Notes under the pieces: generated by a model
Told to the model about the DNA's origin: nothing
The model's database searches: none
The model's input: only the letters and a program-made list of their open reading frames with translations
NCBI GenBank assembly: GCA_024860865.1
Contig: JACRDV010000148.1
Coordinates: forward strand, 1-9,731
Reading direction: 5' to 3'
DNA: 9,731 nucleotides
Source: Methanobacteriota archaeon
Lineage (GTDB): Archaea > JACRDV01
Shown: positions 1 to 6,141 of the stretch, one piece after another
How positions within the stretch are numbered: the first letter of the stretch is position 1
Layout of the letters: every line of letters starts with the position of its first letter
Made by a program: the position numbers and the translations under genes

Positions 1-852
1 ATTCCAAAAGAATAGTGAAGCCATCAGCAAAAAGAAAAGACCAGGATAGAAAAAAGAAACTGAGCCAATCGCAGAAAGTGCGAGGAGTATCGGCCAAAAT
101 ATGATTGACATAGCGAAGAGGAATGGCTGAAACACCATTTTGAGAGTTATGAACTTATCGCGAAAACTAAGAGATGGATGATGTGAAGACACGCGAACAA
201 AGGCAGATGCATCCCTTAAGCGCTTTTTTAAATAATTCTTTACCCCTATTTCAGGAACATGAAAAGTCACTGCGTTATTTTCAAAAATTACTTTATAACC
301 ACGTCCTGCAATCTTATAACTAACTTCTGCATCTTCACCATGAAACCAAGCTGGATTAAAACCGCCTATGGCTTTTAAAACATCCTTTCGATGAGCACAA
401 GTTGGCCCCATGGCAGAAACAGTATTCTTAGGAACTTTGCTATACCTCTCCTCAAATTCAACTGCACGGCAAACCGATGCTATATCATTCGTAGTTTTGA
501 AAATAGTTCTACCACCAACAGATGCAACTTTTGGATCAGAGAAATGTTTAACCAATTCCTTCAACCAATTCTCGCTTACTATACAATCTCCATCAGTATA
601 TGCAACAATGTCTCCATTTGCAAGTTGAAGTCCTAAATTTCTAGCATGAGAAATACCTTTTGGGTTTGAGTTAATAAGACGAATAGGGTATCTAGAAACG
701 ATTTCAGCAGTTCTGTCGGTTGATCCATCATCAACTATTATGATCTCTTTAGCCGGGTAATCGCAATTTAAAAGGGATTCAATACATTGACCAATTGTAT
801 TTTCCATGTTTCGAACGCCAACGATAATAGAAACCAATGGTATATATTCCAT
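1..852 (-). CDS. Family 2 glycosyltransferase, membrane-anchored (C-terminus beyond window)
   Basis: The minus strand is open for 284 codons from ATG at 852 and runs off the left edge, so the C-terminus is missing. It should transfer a sugar from a nucleotide-sugar donor to a glycan or lipid acceptor on the cytoplasmic face of the membrane. The N-terminal GT-A domain shows LVSIIVGVRN (6-15), IIIVDDGSTDRTAEI (37-51, nucleotide binding), the metal-binding DxD in YTDGDC (D87, D89), and an ED acid motif in FHGEDAEVSYKIAGRGYKV (170-188). Two hydrophobic segments follow at about 241-260 and 263-283, probably membrane helices. The frame is closed upstream by TGA at 880-882. TTG and CTG codons lie between, but ATG gives the usual short N-terminus before the first strand. 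It diverges from the carbamoyltransferase gene, with a shared AT-rich promoter region. Family assignment is firm; donor and acceptor are unknown. Confidence 0.93.
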   Translation of the reverse strand, partial: MEYIPLVSIIVGVRNMENTIGQCIESLLNCDYPAKEIIIVDDGSTDRTAEIVSRYPIRLINSNPKGISHARNLGLQLANGDIVAYTDGDCIVSENWLKELVKHFSDPKVASVGGRTIFKTTNDIASVCRAVEFEERYSKVPKNTVSAMGPTCAHRKDVLKAIGGFNPAWFHGEDAEVSYKIAGRGYKVIFENNAVTFHVPEIGVKNYLKKRLRDASAFVRVSSHHPSLSFRDKFITLKMVFQPFLFAMSIIFWPILLALSAIGSVSFFYPGLFFLLMASLFFWN

Positions 853-1127
853 AGGAATCAGCTCTTCTTTAGGCAATTTTCACTATTAGTCATTGTTTCT
901 TATGAATAATTAATTTAAATAAATTAGAAACTATAAAAATTATTATATACAATCTACTATAAATTTTCTCGCCGCAGTTTTCTATGATTCACCAGGTAAC
1001 TAAGCTTGAAGAAAAGACGGTTAAAAAATAGTGAAGGAAAGGGGAAATCAAAAAAACTATTCTTGTTGATTATCGAAGGGATTTTTATAATAATGCTCAG
1101 AAGGCTGAATAATATGAAGAACAAAAT
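853..1127. promoter_or_regulatory. Divergent intergenic region with TATA-like elements
   Basis: This AT-rich gap separates two divergent genes. On the plus strand, CTATAAAAATT near 930-941 and TTTTTATAATAA near 1082-1093 resemble archaeal TATA boxes. The second lies about 65 bases before the carbamoyltransferase ATG. On the minus strand, TTTATTTAAATT around 910-922 could serve the glycosyltransferase with a leader of about 40 bases. Transcription starts are inferred from spacing only. Confidence 0.4.
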
Positions 1128-1146
1128 TTGTCTATTAGAAATGTGA
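1006..1146 (+). CDS. Possible small membrane protein upstream of carbamoyltransferase
   Basis: A 46-codon frame starts at TTG 1006 and ends with TGA at 1144-1146, five bases before the carbamoyltransferase ATG. The product would begin with a very basic stretch (MKKRRLKNSEGKGKSKK), then a hydrophobic run LFLLIIEGIFIIML at about 18-31, then a basic tail (RRLNNMKNK). That is a plausible single-pass membrane peptide and would be translationally linked to the next gene. I see no Shine-Dalgarno, the start codon is not ATG, and the TATA-like element at 1082-1093 lies inside it, which argues that the region is untranslated leader. I recognise no family. Treat as speculative. Confidence 0.2.
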   Translation: MKKRRLKNSEGKGKSKKLFLLIIEGIFIIMLRRLNNMKNKICLLEM

Positions 1147-1151
1147 GAAAT

Positions 1152-2864
1152 ATGCAAAAAGTCACCGTGCTCGGGATCGGAGATGGTCATGATGCTGGAG
1201 TTGCACTAATTCAAAGTGGAAAGGTTTTAGCAGCACTCCAAGAAGAAAGGCCATTAAATATTAAACACTATAACGGAGTTCCAGAAGTATCAATTCAAGA
1301 AGTTTTTAAGATAGCGAACATCCATCCAAGTGAAGTAGATTTAATTGCAATCGCTAGCATTAACCGAGTCTACGCTCCAACTGCAGAGTATCCATTTAAG
1401 GTAAAATTCTTCGAAAAGATCAGCCCCCTATTTCACGGCCACACTTTCTCAAAACTTTATGTGAAAATCCTCCATAAATTTAGGGACATAAAACAGTTAA
1501 AGAAAATATTTGAGCAACTTGGGATACAAGATAAAAAGACTGTTTTTATTGAACACCATCTAGCCCACGCTTCATCTGCATATCGCTCATGCCCTTGGTC
1601 ATATGAAGAGCCAGTGCTCGTTTTCACAGCAGACGGTGCTGGCGATGGAGTGAGTGCTACAGTAAATGTTTGTGAGAAAGGTGAAATAAAAAGAATTGCA
1701 ACCTCAACCTACTACGACTCACTTGGAAATGCATTCTATAGTGAAATAACTAGATACCTTGGATTAAAGCCCTATGATCATGAATTTAAAACCATGGGCC
1801 TTGCACCTTACGGAAAACCAGAATACTGCATAGACAAAATGAAAAAAATCATTAGGATAAACCCGAGCAATCCCTTAGGATTTGAAAATACAGTTGGCGC
1901 TTACCTTCAATCTGTGCAACCGAAGCTTAGAAAAATGCTTGCTGGACATAGATTCGATAACATAGCGGCAGCAGCGCAACAATACCTTGAAGAAATGATT
2001 TTAAAATGGGTCAAAAATGCTATAGAAAAAACAGATATCCACAAAATAGCTTGTGCCGGAGGAATATTTCTTAATGTTAAAGTCAACAAGCTAATCTTAG
2101 AAATGCCAGAGGCTGAAGATGCTTTCTTCTACCCTGCTGCGGGAGATGACGGAACTCCAGTTGGAGCTGCTTTGCAAGCCTATTACGACTATTGTGTTCA
2201 AGAGGGAATTAAACCTGAGAAAGTACCACTAACGGATCTTTACTATGGACCGGAGTATACAAATGAGCAAATTGAGCAAGTGTTGAAACAAACCAATTGG
2301 ATTAAAAAAGCTGAACGCTATAATGATATTGACGCAATTGTTGGAGAAGAAATAGCAAAAGGAAAAATTGTAGCGCGGTTCAATGGAAGGCTTGAATGGG
2401 GTCCCAGAGCACTTGGAAACAGGTCGATCCTCGCAGATGCTAGGGACTTAAAAGTTATAAGAAGAATAAACTTTGCTATAAAGCATCGCGACTTCTGGAT
2501 GCCTTTTGCCCCAACGATACTTGAAGATAGGATGGGCGAGTATCTTGTAAATTCGAGGTCAGCGCCATATATGATCCTCGCATTTGATACTACAGAAAAA
2601 AGAAATGAAATTATTGCAGCCTTGCACCCATTTGATCTAACATGTAGACCGCAGACTTTAAACAAAGACTGGAATCTAACTTATAGAAAAGTTCTTGGAA
2701 CATTCCAAGAAAAAACAGCAATAGGAGGAATACTTAATACGAGTTTTAATTTACATGGTTATCCAATTGTGTGTACACTCGAACAAGCGATTTGGACCTT
2801 TGAGAACTCTGAATTAGATGAACTTGCGCTTGGTAATTATATCATTAAAAGGTCTCAAACTTAG
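1152..2864 (+). CDS. O-carbamoyltransferase, NodU/CmcH family
   Basis: This 570-residue protein has the normal length for the NodU/CmcH/TobZ family, which moves a carbamoyl group from carbamoyl phosphate, through a carbamoyl-adenylate, onto a hydroxyl of a sugar or secondary metabolite. The N-terminal Kae1/HypF-like domain shows GIGDGHDAGVALIQSG (8-23), the metal-binding cluster EHHLAHASSAY (134-144, H135, H136, H139), TADGAGDG (159-166) and FKTMGLAPYGKP (212-223). CAGGIFLNVKVN (301-312) and the GDDGTPVGAA segment (331-340) complete it. The C-terminal domain shows NGRLEWGPRALGNRSILADA (411-430) and NTSFNLHGYP (529-538). No key motif is missing. An in-frame TTG at 1128 would add eight residues, but ATG 1152 is preceded by GTGAG and starts right before the first strand, so I prefer it. 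The divergent glycosyltransferase suggests carbamoylation of a surface glycan; the substrate is not visible. Confidence 0.95.
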   Translation: MQKVTVLGIGDGHDAGVALIQSGKVLAALQEERPLNIKHYNGVPEVSIQEVFKIANIHPSEVDLIAIASINRVYAPTAEYPFKVKFFEKISPLFHGHTFSKLYVKILHKFRDIKQLKKIFEQLGIQDKKTVFIEHHLAHASSAYRSCPWSYEEPVLVFTADGAGDGVSATVNVCEKGEIKRIATSTYYDSLGNAFYSEITRYLGLKPYDHEFKTMGLAPYGKPEYCIDKMKKIIRINPSNPLGFENTVGAYLQSVQPKLRKMLAGHRFDNIAAAAQQYLEEMILKWVKNAIEKTDIHKIACAGGIFLNVKVNKLILEMPEAEDAFFYPAAGDDGTPVGAALQAYYDYCVQEGIKPEKVPLTDLYYGPEYTNEQIEQVLKQTNWIKKAERYNDIDAIVGEEIAKGKIVARFNGRLEWGPRALGNRSILADARDLKVIRRINFAIKHRDFWMPFAPTILEDRMGEYLVNSRSAPYMILAFDTTEKRNEIIAALHPFDLTCRPQTLNKDWNLTYRKVLGTFQEKTAIGGILNTSFNLHGYPIVCTLEQAIWTFENSELDELALGNYIIKRSQT

Positions 2865-2989
2865 AGAATTTACAAGTTTTGAGAGGGACCGAGAAGAAAT
2901 TAGAGAACGTAAGAAAATGTGATTTTAGAAAAAATATTAAACGACAATAATGTGATGCTTAGAAAACGCCTGGAAACCCACGATTTATG
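2865..2989. other. Intergenic spacer, nothing recognised
   Basis: About 125 AT-rich bases between the carbamoyltransferase stop and the tRNA-like segment. I searched it for a tRNA 5' end matching GGTAGCG and found none. No reading frame or strong terminator is visible. Confidence 0.5.
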
Positions 2990-3012
2990 TTCGACTCCCC
3001 CCGCTACCACCA
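2990..3012 (+). other. tRNA 3'-end-like fragment, possible attachment-site scar
   Basis: These 23 bases fit the last part of a tRNA gene in exact order: T-loop TTCGACT (2990-2996), T-stem 3' strand CCCCC (2997-3001), acceptor 3' strand CGCTACC (3002-3008), discriminator A (3009) and encoded CCA (3010-3012). The bases before the T-loop (TTATG) cannot pair with CCCCC, and no GGTAGCG acceptor partner occurs in the preceding 125 bases, so this is not a whole tRNA. Archaeal tyrosine-recombinase elements commonly use tRNA 3' ends as attachment sites, leaving such a piece at one border. Its place between an ordinary glycan gene and the accessory region fits that. A chance match is possible. Confidence 0.45.
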
Positions 3013-3032
3013 TTATGTTGGAATTGCTTTAG

Positions 3033-3040
3033 CTATAAAT
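3033..3040 (+). promoter_or_regulatory. TATA box of the HTH-nucleotidyltransferase gene
   Basis: CTATAAAT predicts a transcription start near 3062, about 20 bases before ATG 3083. It lies inside the longer open frame that begins at 2987, which argues that the residues encoded before 3083 are not translated. Confidence 0.55.
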
Positions 3041-3041
3041 T

Positions 3042-3078
3042 CGTTTGGAAAAACAAACGTACGTTTGGAAAAACAAAC
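3042..3078. promoter_or_regulatory. Tandem nested palindrome, probable operator
   Basis: CGTTTGGAAAAACAAAC occurs twice, exactly, at 3042-3058 and 3062-3078 (period 20). Each copy is itself an inverted repeat (GTTTG, six bases, CAAAC). The junction CAAACGTACGTTTG (3054-3067) is a perfect 14-base palindrome. The element starts two bases after the TATA box and covers the predicted transcription start, the usual place for a repressor site in archaea. The winged-helix domain of the next gene is the obvious candidate to bind it; that is inference. Confidence 0.6.
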
Positions 3079-3082
3079 AAAT

Positions 3083-3754
3083 ATGAGACAGTATGACAAA
3101 GTAAGAACTATGTCTGAAGCGCTTACACCCAAAGTCATCTCAATTCTAAGGACTATGTACTCAGATATTGAGAAATGGTATTATACAAGGGAATTGGCCA
3201 AACTTGCTAAAGTCAGCACGTGGGTAGTATCCAAAGAGTTCAGCAAGCTTGTGAAGGACGGAATGGTTCAACAAAAGTCAGAGGGTAGAGAGAAATTTTT
3301 CAAGCTGAATTTGACAAATTCACGAACAAGAAAACTATGCGAGCTGTTTGAGACCGAAAGGAGAGAAAAATTCTACAAAGAAAACAGAAGACTTGCTTGG
3401 GTCCTAGAAGATTTTACAAAAAGGGTTTCTGACTTTGTTTCACAGGTTCATTCAATAGTATTGTTTGGGAGCGCGGCCAGAGGTCAGGGTGCTCCAAGAA
3501 GCGACATAGATGTTCTCGTTGTTGCACCAAATTCTGAGGAGGAACAGTTCAAGAAGTTGATGGATTCTGTTGATAAGTTAGCTGATGAGGTTAGTGGAAG
3601 ATATCCAGCAAAACTTGTGCCGGTTGTTATGATGACAAAGGATTTTGAGAAAAGCATTAAAGACAAAAAAAGGTTTGCTACTGATGTATTAAAAGATGGT
3701 ATTGTGCTCTTTGGGGAAGAAAGGTACTATCATTTGTTGTCGAGAGTGATTTAA
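3083..3754 (+). CDS. Winged-helix / minimal nucleotidyltransferase (MNT-type) fusion protein
   Basis: A 223-residue protein with two domains. Residues about 13-75 form a winged helix, with a recognition-helix pattern TRELAKLAKVSTWVVSKEF (35-53) and a wing KDGMVQQKSEGREKFFKL (58-75). Residues about 115-215 form a minimal nucleotidyltransferase: IVLFGSAARG (125-134) and SDIDVLVV (140-147) supply the GS motif and the D141/D143 metal pair. I see no clear third acidic residue in the later strand (KLVPVVMM). MNT proteins usually pair with HEPN RNases as antitoxins that AMPylate the toxin; the fused HTH suggests autoregulation through the tandem palindrome just upstream. The open frame extends to ATG 2987, but that stretch holds the tRNA-like segment, TATA box and operator. 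I favour ATG 3083; ATG 3110 is also possible. The expected HEPN partner is only a stub. Confidence 0.85.
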   Translation: MRQYDKVRTMSEALTPKVISILRTMYSDIEKWYYTRELAKLAKVSTWVVSKEFSKLVKDGMVQQKSEGREKFFKLNLTNSRTRKLCELFETERREKFYKENRRLAWVLEDFTKRVSDFVSQVHSIVLFGSAARGQGAPRSDIDVLVVAPNSEEEQFKKLMDSVDKLADEVSGRYPAKLVPVVMMTKDFEKSIKDKKRFATDVLKDGIVLFGEERYYHLLSRVI

Positions 3755-3819
3755 TGCCAAGAAAAGTGCTGACATGGAGCGATTGGTTGAATGATGCGCC
3801 CAAAGTATTCGCGATTTAA
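3754..3819 (+). pseudogene. Truncated HEPN-like partner stub
   Basis: The nucleotidyltransferase stop overlaps a new ATG in TAATG, the arrangement of coupled toxin-antitoxin genes. The new frame reads MPRKVLTWSDWLNDAPKVF and stops at codon 22. HEPN partners of MNT proteins often begin in this style, with a tryptophan-rich WxxWLxDA segment leading into helix 1. No continuation of the HEPN fold (RxxxxH motif) appears in any frame downstream. The position supports a lost partner; the 21 residues alone are too few to prove the family. Confidence 0.4.
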
Positions 3820-4192
3820 TCGCACACCAAAATACATAATAAACTAAGGTTCCACAAATACTTTTTCATAGGAAGTATTCTCCAAATTTAAATGGAGCAG
3901 AGATAATAATAAGGGAAGTCAAAAAGGACGTTTGCTCAAATTACTGCTATAGCGATACAAAAGAGCTTAAAACAAACATAAAGAAATATTTTAAAATTAT
4001 ATGCCATTAATTAAGTAATTCCACTTAAAATCAAGAGTAGGAAGAGGGACTTAGTCCTTGTCCCCTAGCCTAGCAACTGTAATCACTAAACTCAATCGCT
4101 TTCTTTATCGAATATTTGGCGAATCTATCGGGCACATTGAATATAACAACGTCGGAATTGTTTGTTTTAGAAATCTCCCTCCTTAAGTTTTC
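3820..4192. other. Decayed region with no intact gene
   Basis: No convincing complete gene. A plus-strand frame of 55 codons without a start (3843-4010) reads like protein in its middle (NGAEIIIREVKKDV) but I do not recognise it. On the minus strand, 4070-4192 is open and includes SDVVIFNVPDRFAKYSIKKA, described separately. The whole stretch looks like eroded accessory genes. Confidence 0.4.
4070..4192 (-). pseudogene. Short protein-like remnant, possibly the start of an antitoxin
   Basis: This minus-strand frame, closed by TAA at 4193-4195 and TAG at 4070-4072, encodes about 40 residues including NSDVVIFNVPDRFAKYSIKK. A strong AAGGAGGG sequence (4177-4184) is followed three bases later by an in-frame ATT at 4174, where a lost ATG could have been; from there the peptide would begin MSKTNNSDVVIFNVPDRF. 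A short hydrophobic strand followed by a helix resembles the beginning of ribbon-helix-helix antitoxins, but the match is weak. There is no intact start codon and the frame ends early, so it is at best a fragment. Confidence 0.25.
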
Positions 4193-4243
4193 TTAGACTT
4201 TGAATTGCGTTAGCTCCACCCAATATGTATAAGAACCGTTTAG

Positions 4244-4283
4244 CGTTACATTTATATTGTATTGTATCACAATTTTTGTAACG
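4244..4283. promoter_or_regulatory. Inverted repeat flanking the TATA box of the UPF0175/DUF3368 pair
   Basis: CGTTACA (4244-4250) and TGTAACG (4277-4283) form a perfect 7-base inverted repeat with a 26-base centre. Inside it TTTATATTG (4251-4259) is a likely TATA box, predicting a start near 4281 and a leader of about 12 bases that carries the GGTGAT ribosome site (4283-4288). An antitoxin dimer bound here would block the promoter. The repeat is visible; its role is inferred. Confidence 0.45.
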
Positions 4284-4292
4284 GTGATTCTA

Positions 4293-4598
4293 ATGGGAAC
4301 TATAACTGCAAGAATTTCGCAAGAACTATTTAAAGATATCAAAAAAATTGAAAAGGAAGAGGCTGCAGACCGGGCTGAGGTAATTCGCAGATTACTTGCT
4401 GATGCAGTTAAACGATGGAAGCTAAAAAAAGCACTGGAGATGATACGAGAAGGAAGGGTTACTTTTCGTACAGCAGCGAAAACAGCAGGCTTAACATACA
4501 TTGAGATGCTAGATGAGGCTGAGAAGGCGAGCATTTCAATTGGTTATGCTCTTTCAGATTTGCAACAAGATTTAAAAATTATTAAACAGGAAAAATAA
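4293..4598 (+). CDS. UPF0175 family antitoxin
   Basis: A 101-residue protein, the usual length for UPF0175 antitoxins that neutralise DUF3368 PIN-like toxins. The N-terminus has a ribbon-helix-helix look: strand TITARIS (3-9), then helix 1 and helix 2 through DRAEVIRRLLADAVKRW. The UPF0175 segment follows with WKLKKALEMIREGRVTFRTA and AAKTAGLTYIEMLDEAE, the second helix pair typical of the family. A TTG at 4257 would add twelve hydrophobic residues, but it falls within the TATA/inverted-repeat promoter, whereas ATG 4293 has GGTGAT four bases ahead, so I use 4293. The stop overlaps the toxin start in TAATG, so the two are translationally coupled. Likely autoregulated through the flanking inverted repeat. 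Confidence 0.88.
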   Translation: MGTITARISQELFKDIKKIEKEEAADRAEVIRRLLADAVKRWKLKKALEMIREGRVTFRTAAKTAGLTYIEMLDEAEKASISIGYALSDLQQDLKIIKQEK

Positions 4599-5104
4599 TG
4601 GTTGTTTGTGATTCAGGTCCATTAATCTACTTGTCAAGAATAAGTAGGTTAAGTCTTCTAAAAGAACTATTTGATTCTATTGAAATTCCCGCCTCAATTT
4701 ACCGCGAAGTAGTAGAAGAAGCTAAAGCTCTCCACAAATTTGGTGTAACTCCAATTGAAGAAGCAATTAGAGAAGGTTGGATTAAAATCATTACAATAGA
4801 TGAACTAGAAGTTGTAAACAAGTTGGCAACAAATGAGAGTATACAAGAAGAAGATGCAGAAATTCTATATTTAGCAAGAAAACTTTCAACAAAACTAATA
4901 TCGAACGATAAATGGCTTATAGAGCTTGCCAGATCTTTCGGATTAGTCTCTATTTGGACGACAACTCTAATACTTTTGGCAGTAAGGAAAGGTAAGCTGA
5001 GCAAAGATGAGGGGAAAGACCTCCTGAGAAAACTCGTTTTATCTGGACTTCATTTAAAGTCCAATGTTTATGGGGAGCTTCTAAGCACGCTTGAAGAGAT
5101 GTAA
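4598..5104 (+). CDS. DUF3368 PIN-like RNase toxin
   Basis: A 168-residue PIN-like protein, full length for DUF3368, expected to be a metal-dependent RNase held inactive by the UPF0175 protein encoded immediately upstream with a one-base TAATG overlap. The acidic site appears complete: D5 in VCDSGPLIYLSRI, E37 in IYREVVEEA, D86 or E88 in QEEDAEILYLA, and D104 in KLISNDKWLIELARSFGL. The C-terminal part, LLRKLVLSGLHLKSNVYGEL (141-160), matches the end common in this family. No frameshift or missing motif is visible, so this is the one toxin-antitoxin pair in the window that seems fully intact. RNA target unknown. Confidence 0.9.
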   Translation: MVVCDSGPLIYLSRISRLSLLKELFDSIEIPASIYREVVEEAKALHKFGVTPIEEAIREGWIKIITIDELEVVNKLATNESIQEEDAEILYLARKLSTKLISNDKWLIELARSFGLVSIWTTTLILLAVRKGKLSKDEGKDLLRKLVLSGLHLKSNVYGELLSTLEEM

Positions 5105-5246
5105 CTTTGAAAATGACATAGTAATTGTATTTCCCATAATTCATTATGATTGCATGTAATTGCAATTTCACCATTCTATATTTGGTATCTGTTCATTATC
5201 TAGTAAGCTTGTTTACTTTTTTCTTTGATTACCTAATAGACTTTAT
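5105..5246. other. Intergenic, AT-rich, nothing recognised
   Basis: Spacer between convergent sequences, the toxin gene and the GT4 remnant. It contains a T-rich run (5212-5226) that could end transcription of the toxin operon, but no clear gene. Confidence 0.3.
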
Positions 5247-5516
5247 TCATTTTCTAATAAGTTGTAATTGTTCAATATGTGGCACAACAATATTCCATGA
5301 AAATTTTGTAACAATCCATTCTCTGGCTTTTGTACCTATTTTAGATGCTAAACTCTTATTATTAAGAATTCTTATTAGAGCGTCTGCAAAGCCACGAACA
5401 TCGCCTGGATGAGCTAATAGACCAGTTTTTCCATCCATTACAATATAAGGAATGCCTCCAACTTTAGGAGCAATCGCAGGCTTACCGCAAGCAATGCTGA
5501 TAGTATAGAGGAGCTT
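5247..5516 (-). pseudogene. GT4-family glycosyltransferase, C-terminal remnant
   Basis: The minus frame 5516 to 5247 encodes the last ~90 residues of a GT-B glycosyltransferase of family 4: IACGKPAIAPKVGGIPYIV, then DGKTGLLAHPGDVRGFADAL, then LNNKSLASKIGTKAREW and a C-terminal FSWNIVVPHIEQL. These are the standard end-of-domain signatures (donor-sugar loop, KTGLL, PGD, FSW). The frame is closed upstream by TAA at 5517-5519, exactly before the conserved acidic motif and the whole N-terminal half should appear. No upstream piece continues on this strand, so the gene has lost about three quarters of its length. An internal ATG at 5438 could make 63 residues, but that would lack a catalytic core. 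It may have belonged to the flanking glycan locus. Confidence 0.85.
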
Positions 5517-5648
5517 TTAGAGATAGCGAAAAATAGAAAAATAAAAATATTATGTATAGGCCGAGGTAGAAAGTTTTCTCATTATCTCTATGAGGTAGAG
5601 AAAATTGATAGTAGTAATTTCATTCTTAGCAATAATTTTGTGGCATAG
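5505..5648 (+). pseudogene. Glycosyltransferase-like fragment on the opposite strand
   Basis: Reading plus from about 5505 to the TAG at 5646-5648 gives SIEELLEIAKNRKIKILCIG then RGRKFSHYLYEVEKIDSSNF and ILSNNFVA. The pattern of helix, basic strand ending in IGRG, helix, then a strand N(F/V)IL..NFV resembles the first beta-alpha-beta unit of the second GT-B domain of GT4 enzymes. It abuts the GT4 C-terminal remnant head to head and runs straight into the IS110-like remnant. There is no start codon. The assignment rests on pattern, not on invariant residues. Confidence 0.35.
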
Positions 5649-5830
5649 ATGTACATAAAAATTTTTTTGTAGCAACTTTCTCAGCAGTGAAAAAGAGACA
5701 AGAACTTTTGAGAACACTATAGAAGGATCTCAGCTTTTAAAGAGAGAATTCCACCGGTCTATTTGCTCTAACCAACGGAGTTTTCACAGAATGGTTGAAA
5801 CAAATGCAAAAAAGTTCTTATGTTCACTAG
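5642..5830 (+). pseudogene. IS110-family transposase remnant (N-terminal part)
   Basis: Three pieces of a DEDD transposase of the IS110 type occur in order. GIDVHKNFFVAT starts at 5642 and is the hallmark N-terminal strand with the first catalytic aspartate. FENTIEGSQLLKREF starts at about 5707 in another frame and matches the family's xNTxEGI segment. NGVFTEWLKQMQKSSYV starts at about 5774, back in the first frame, and matches the TGVYxxW...L...GY.V segment. Stop codons and at least two frame changes separate them, and the C-terminal transposase_20 domain is absent. The element is dead. IS110 elements leave no long terminal inverted repeats, so borders cannot be drawn. It lies between glycosyltransferase fragments and may explain their rearrangement. 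Confidence 0.6.
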
Positions 5831-5860
5831 CTTCTTCAATGGCTAGTATTAAATTTAATA
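5826..5860. repeat. Hairpin followed by an AT palindrome
   Basis: ACTAGC (5826-5831) and GCTAGT (5842-5847) form a 6-base stem with a 10-base loop. TATTAAATTTAATA (5847-5860) is a perfect 14-base palindrome directly adjoining it. It lies at the apparent end of the IS110 remnant. Function unknown. Confidence 0.35.
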
Positions 5861-6141
5861 ACAGCACATTCCCAAAAAGCCTAGATCTCGAAATGTTTAT
5901 AAAGTATAAATAGACTGGTGCAAATCTTTTTCTTAAGTTAGATTTTCAATTGTTTCGATTTTTGAAAAATTAACTATTGCCTGTTAGATGGGACATATAA
6001 CTGACTTCTAACTTTATAAAACTATACTGCTTTTTCTTCAAAGAGCTTGCGAATATCGCAGGTTGCCGGGGGTTGGAGGGTGTATAGGGGAATCTAGAAA
6101 ATAGTGCTTTCCAGTTGCAGCTTTCACATTGCCCGAAATTC
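5861..6141. other. Non-coding stretch, G-rich patch only
   Basis: I see no gene in about 280 bases. The minus frame across it is open for about 112 codons but has an uneven composition and no recognisable motif. The only distinct feature is the G-rich patch at 6068-6090. Confidence 0.35.
6068..6090 (+). other. Possible G-quadruplex
   Basis: Four G-runs (GGGGG, GG, GGG, GGGG at 6068-6072, 6075-6076, 6078-6080 and 6087-6090) lie close together in an otherwise AT-rich region. Because one run is only two bases long, any quadruplex would be two-tier or bulged. Confidence 0.3.

Noticed and set aside
391-636. Two overlapping plus-strand frames inside the left glycosyltransferase
   Set aside because: They lie antisense to a well-conserved GT2 frame that explains the sequence.
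957-1190. Minus-strand 77-codon frame with hydrophobic runs
   Set aside because: It overlaps the promoter region and start of the carbamoyltransferase gene, has low-complexity composition and no recognisable motif.
2865-3012. A complete tRNA gene ending at 3012
   Set aside because: No matching 5' acceptor strand, T-stem partner or anticodon arm could be found upstream.
3042-3078. CRISPR-like repeat
   Set aside because: Only two copies, separated by 3 bases, with no spacer; the promoter-proximal palindrome explains it better.
4193-4534. Minus-strand 113-codon frame
   Set aside because: Shadow of the UPF0175 antitoxin gene; serine-rich composition typical of an antisense frame.
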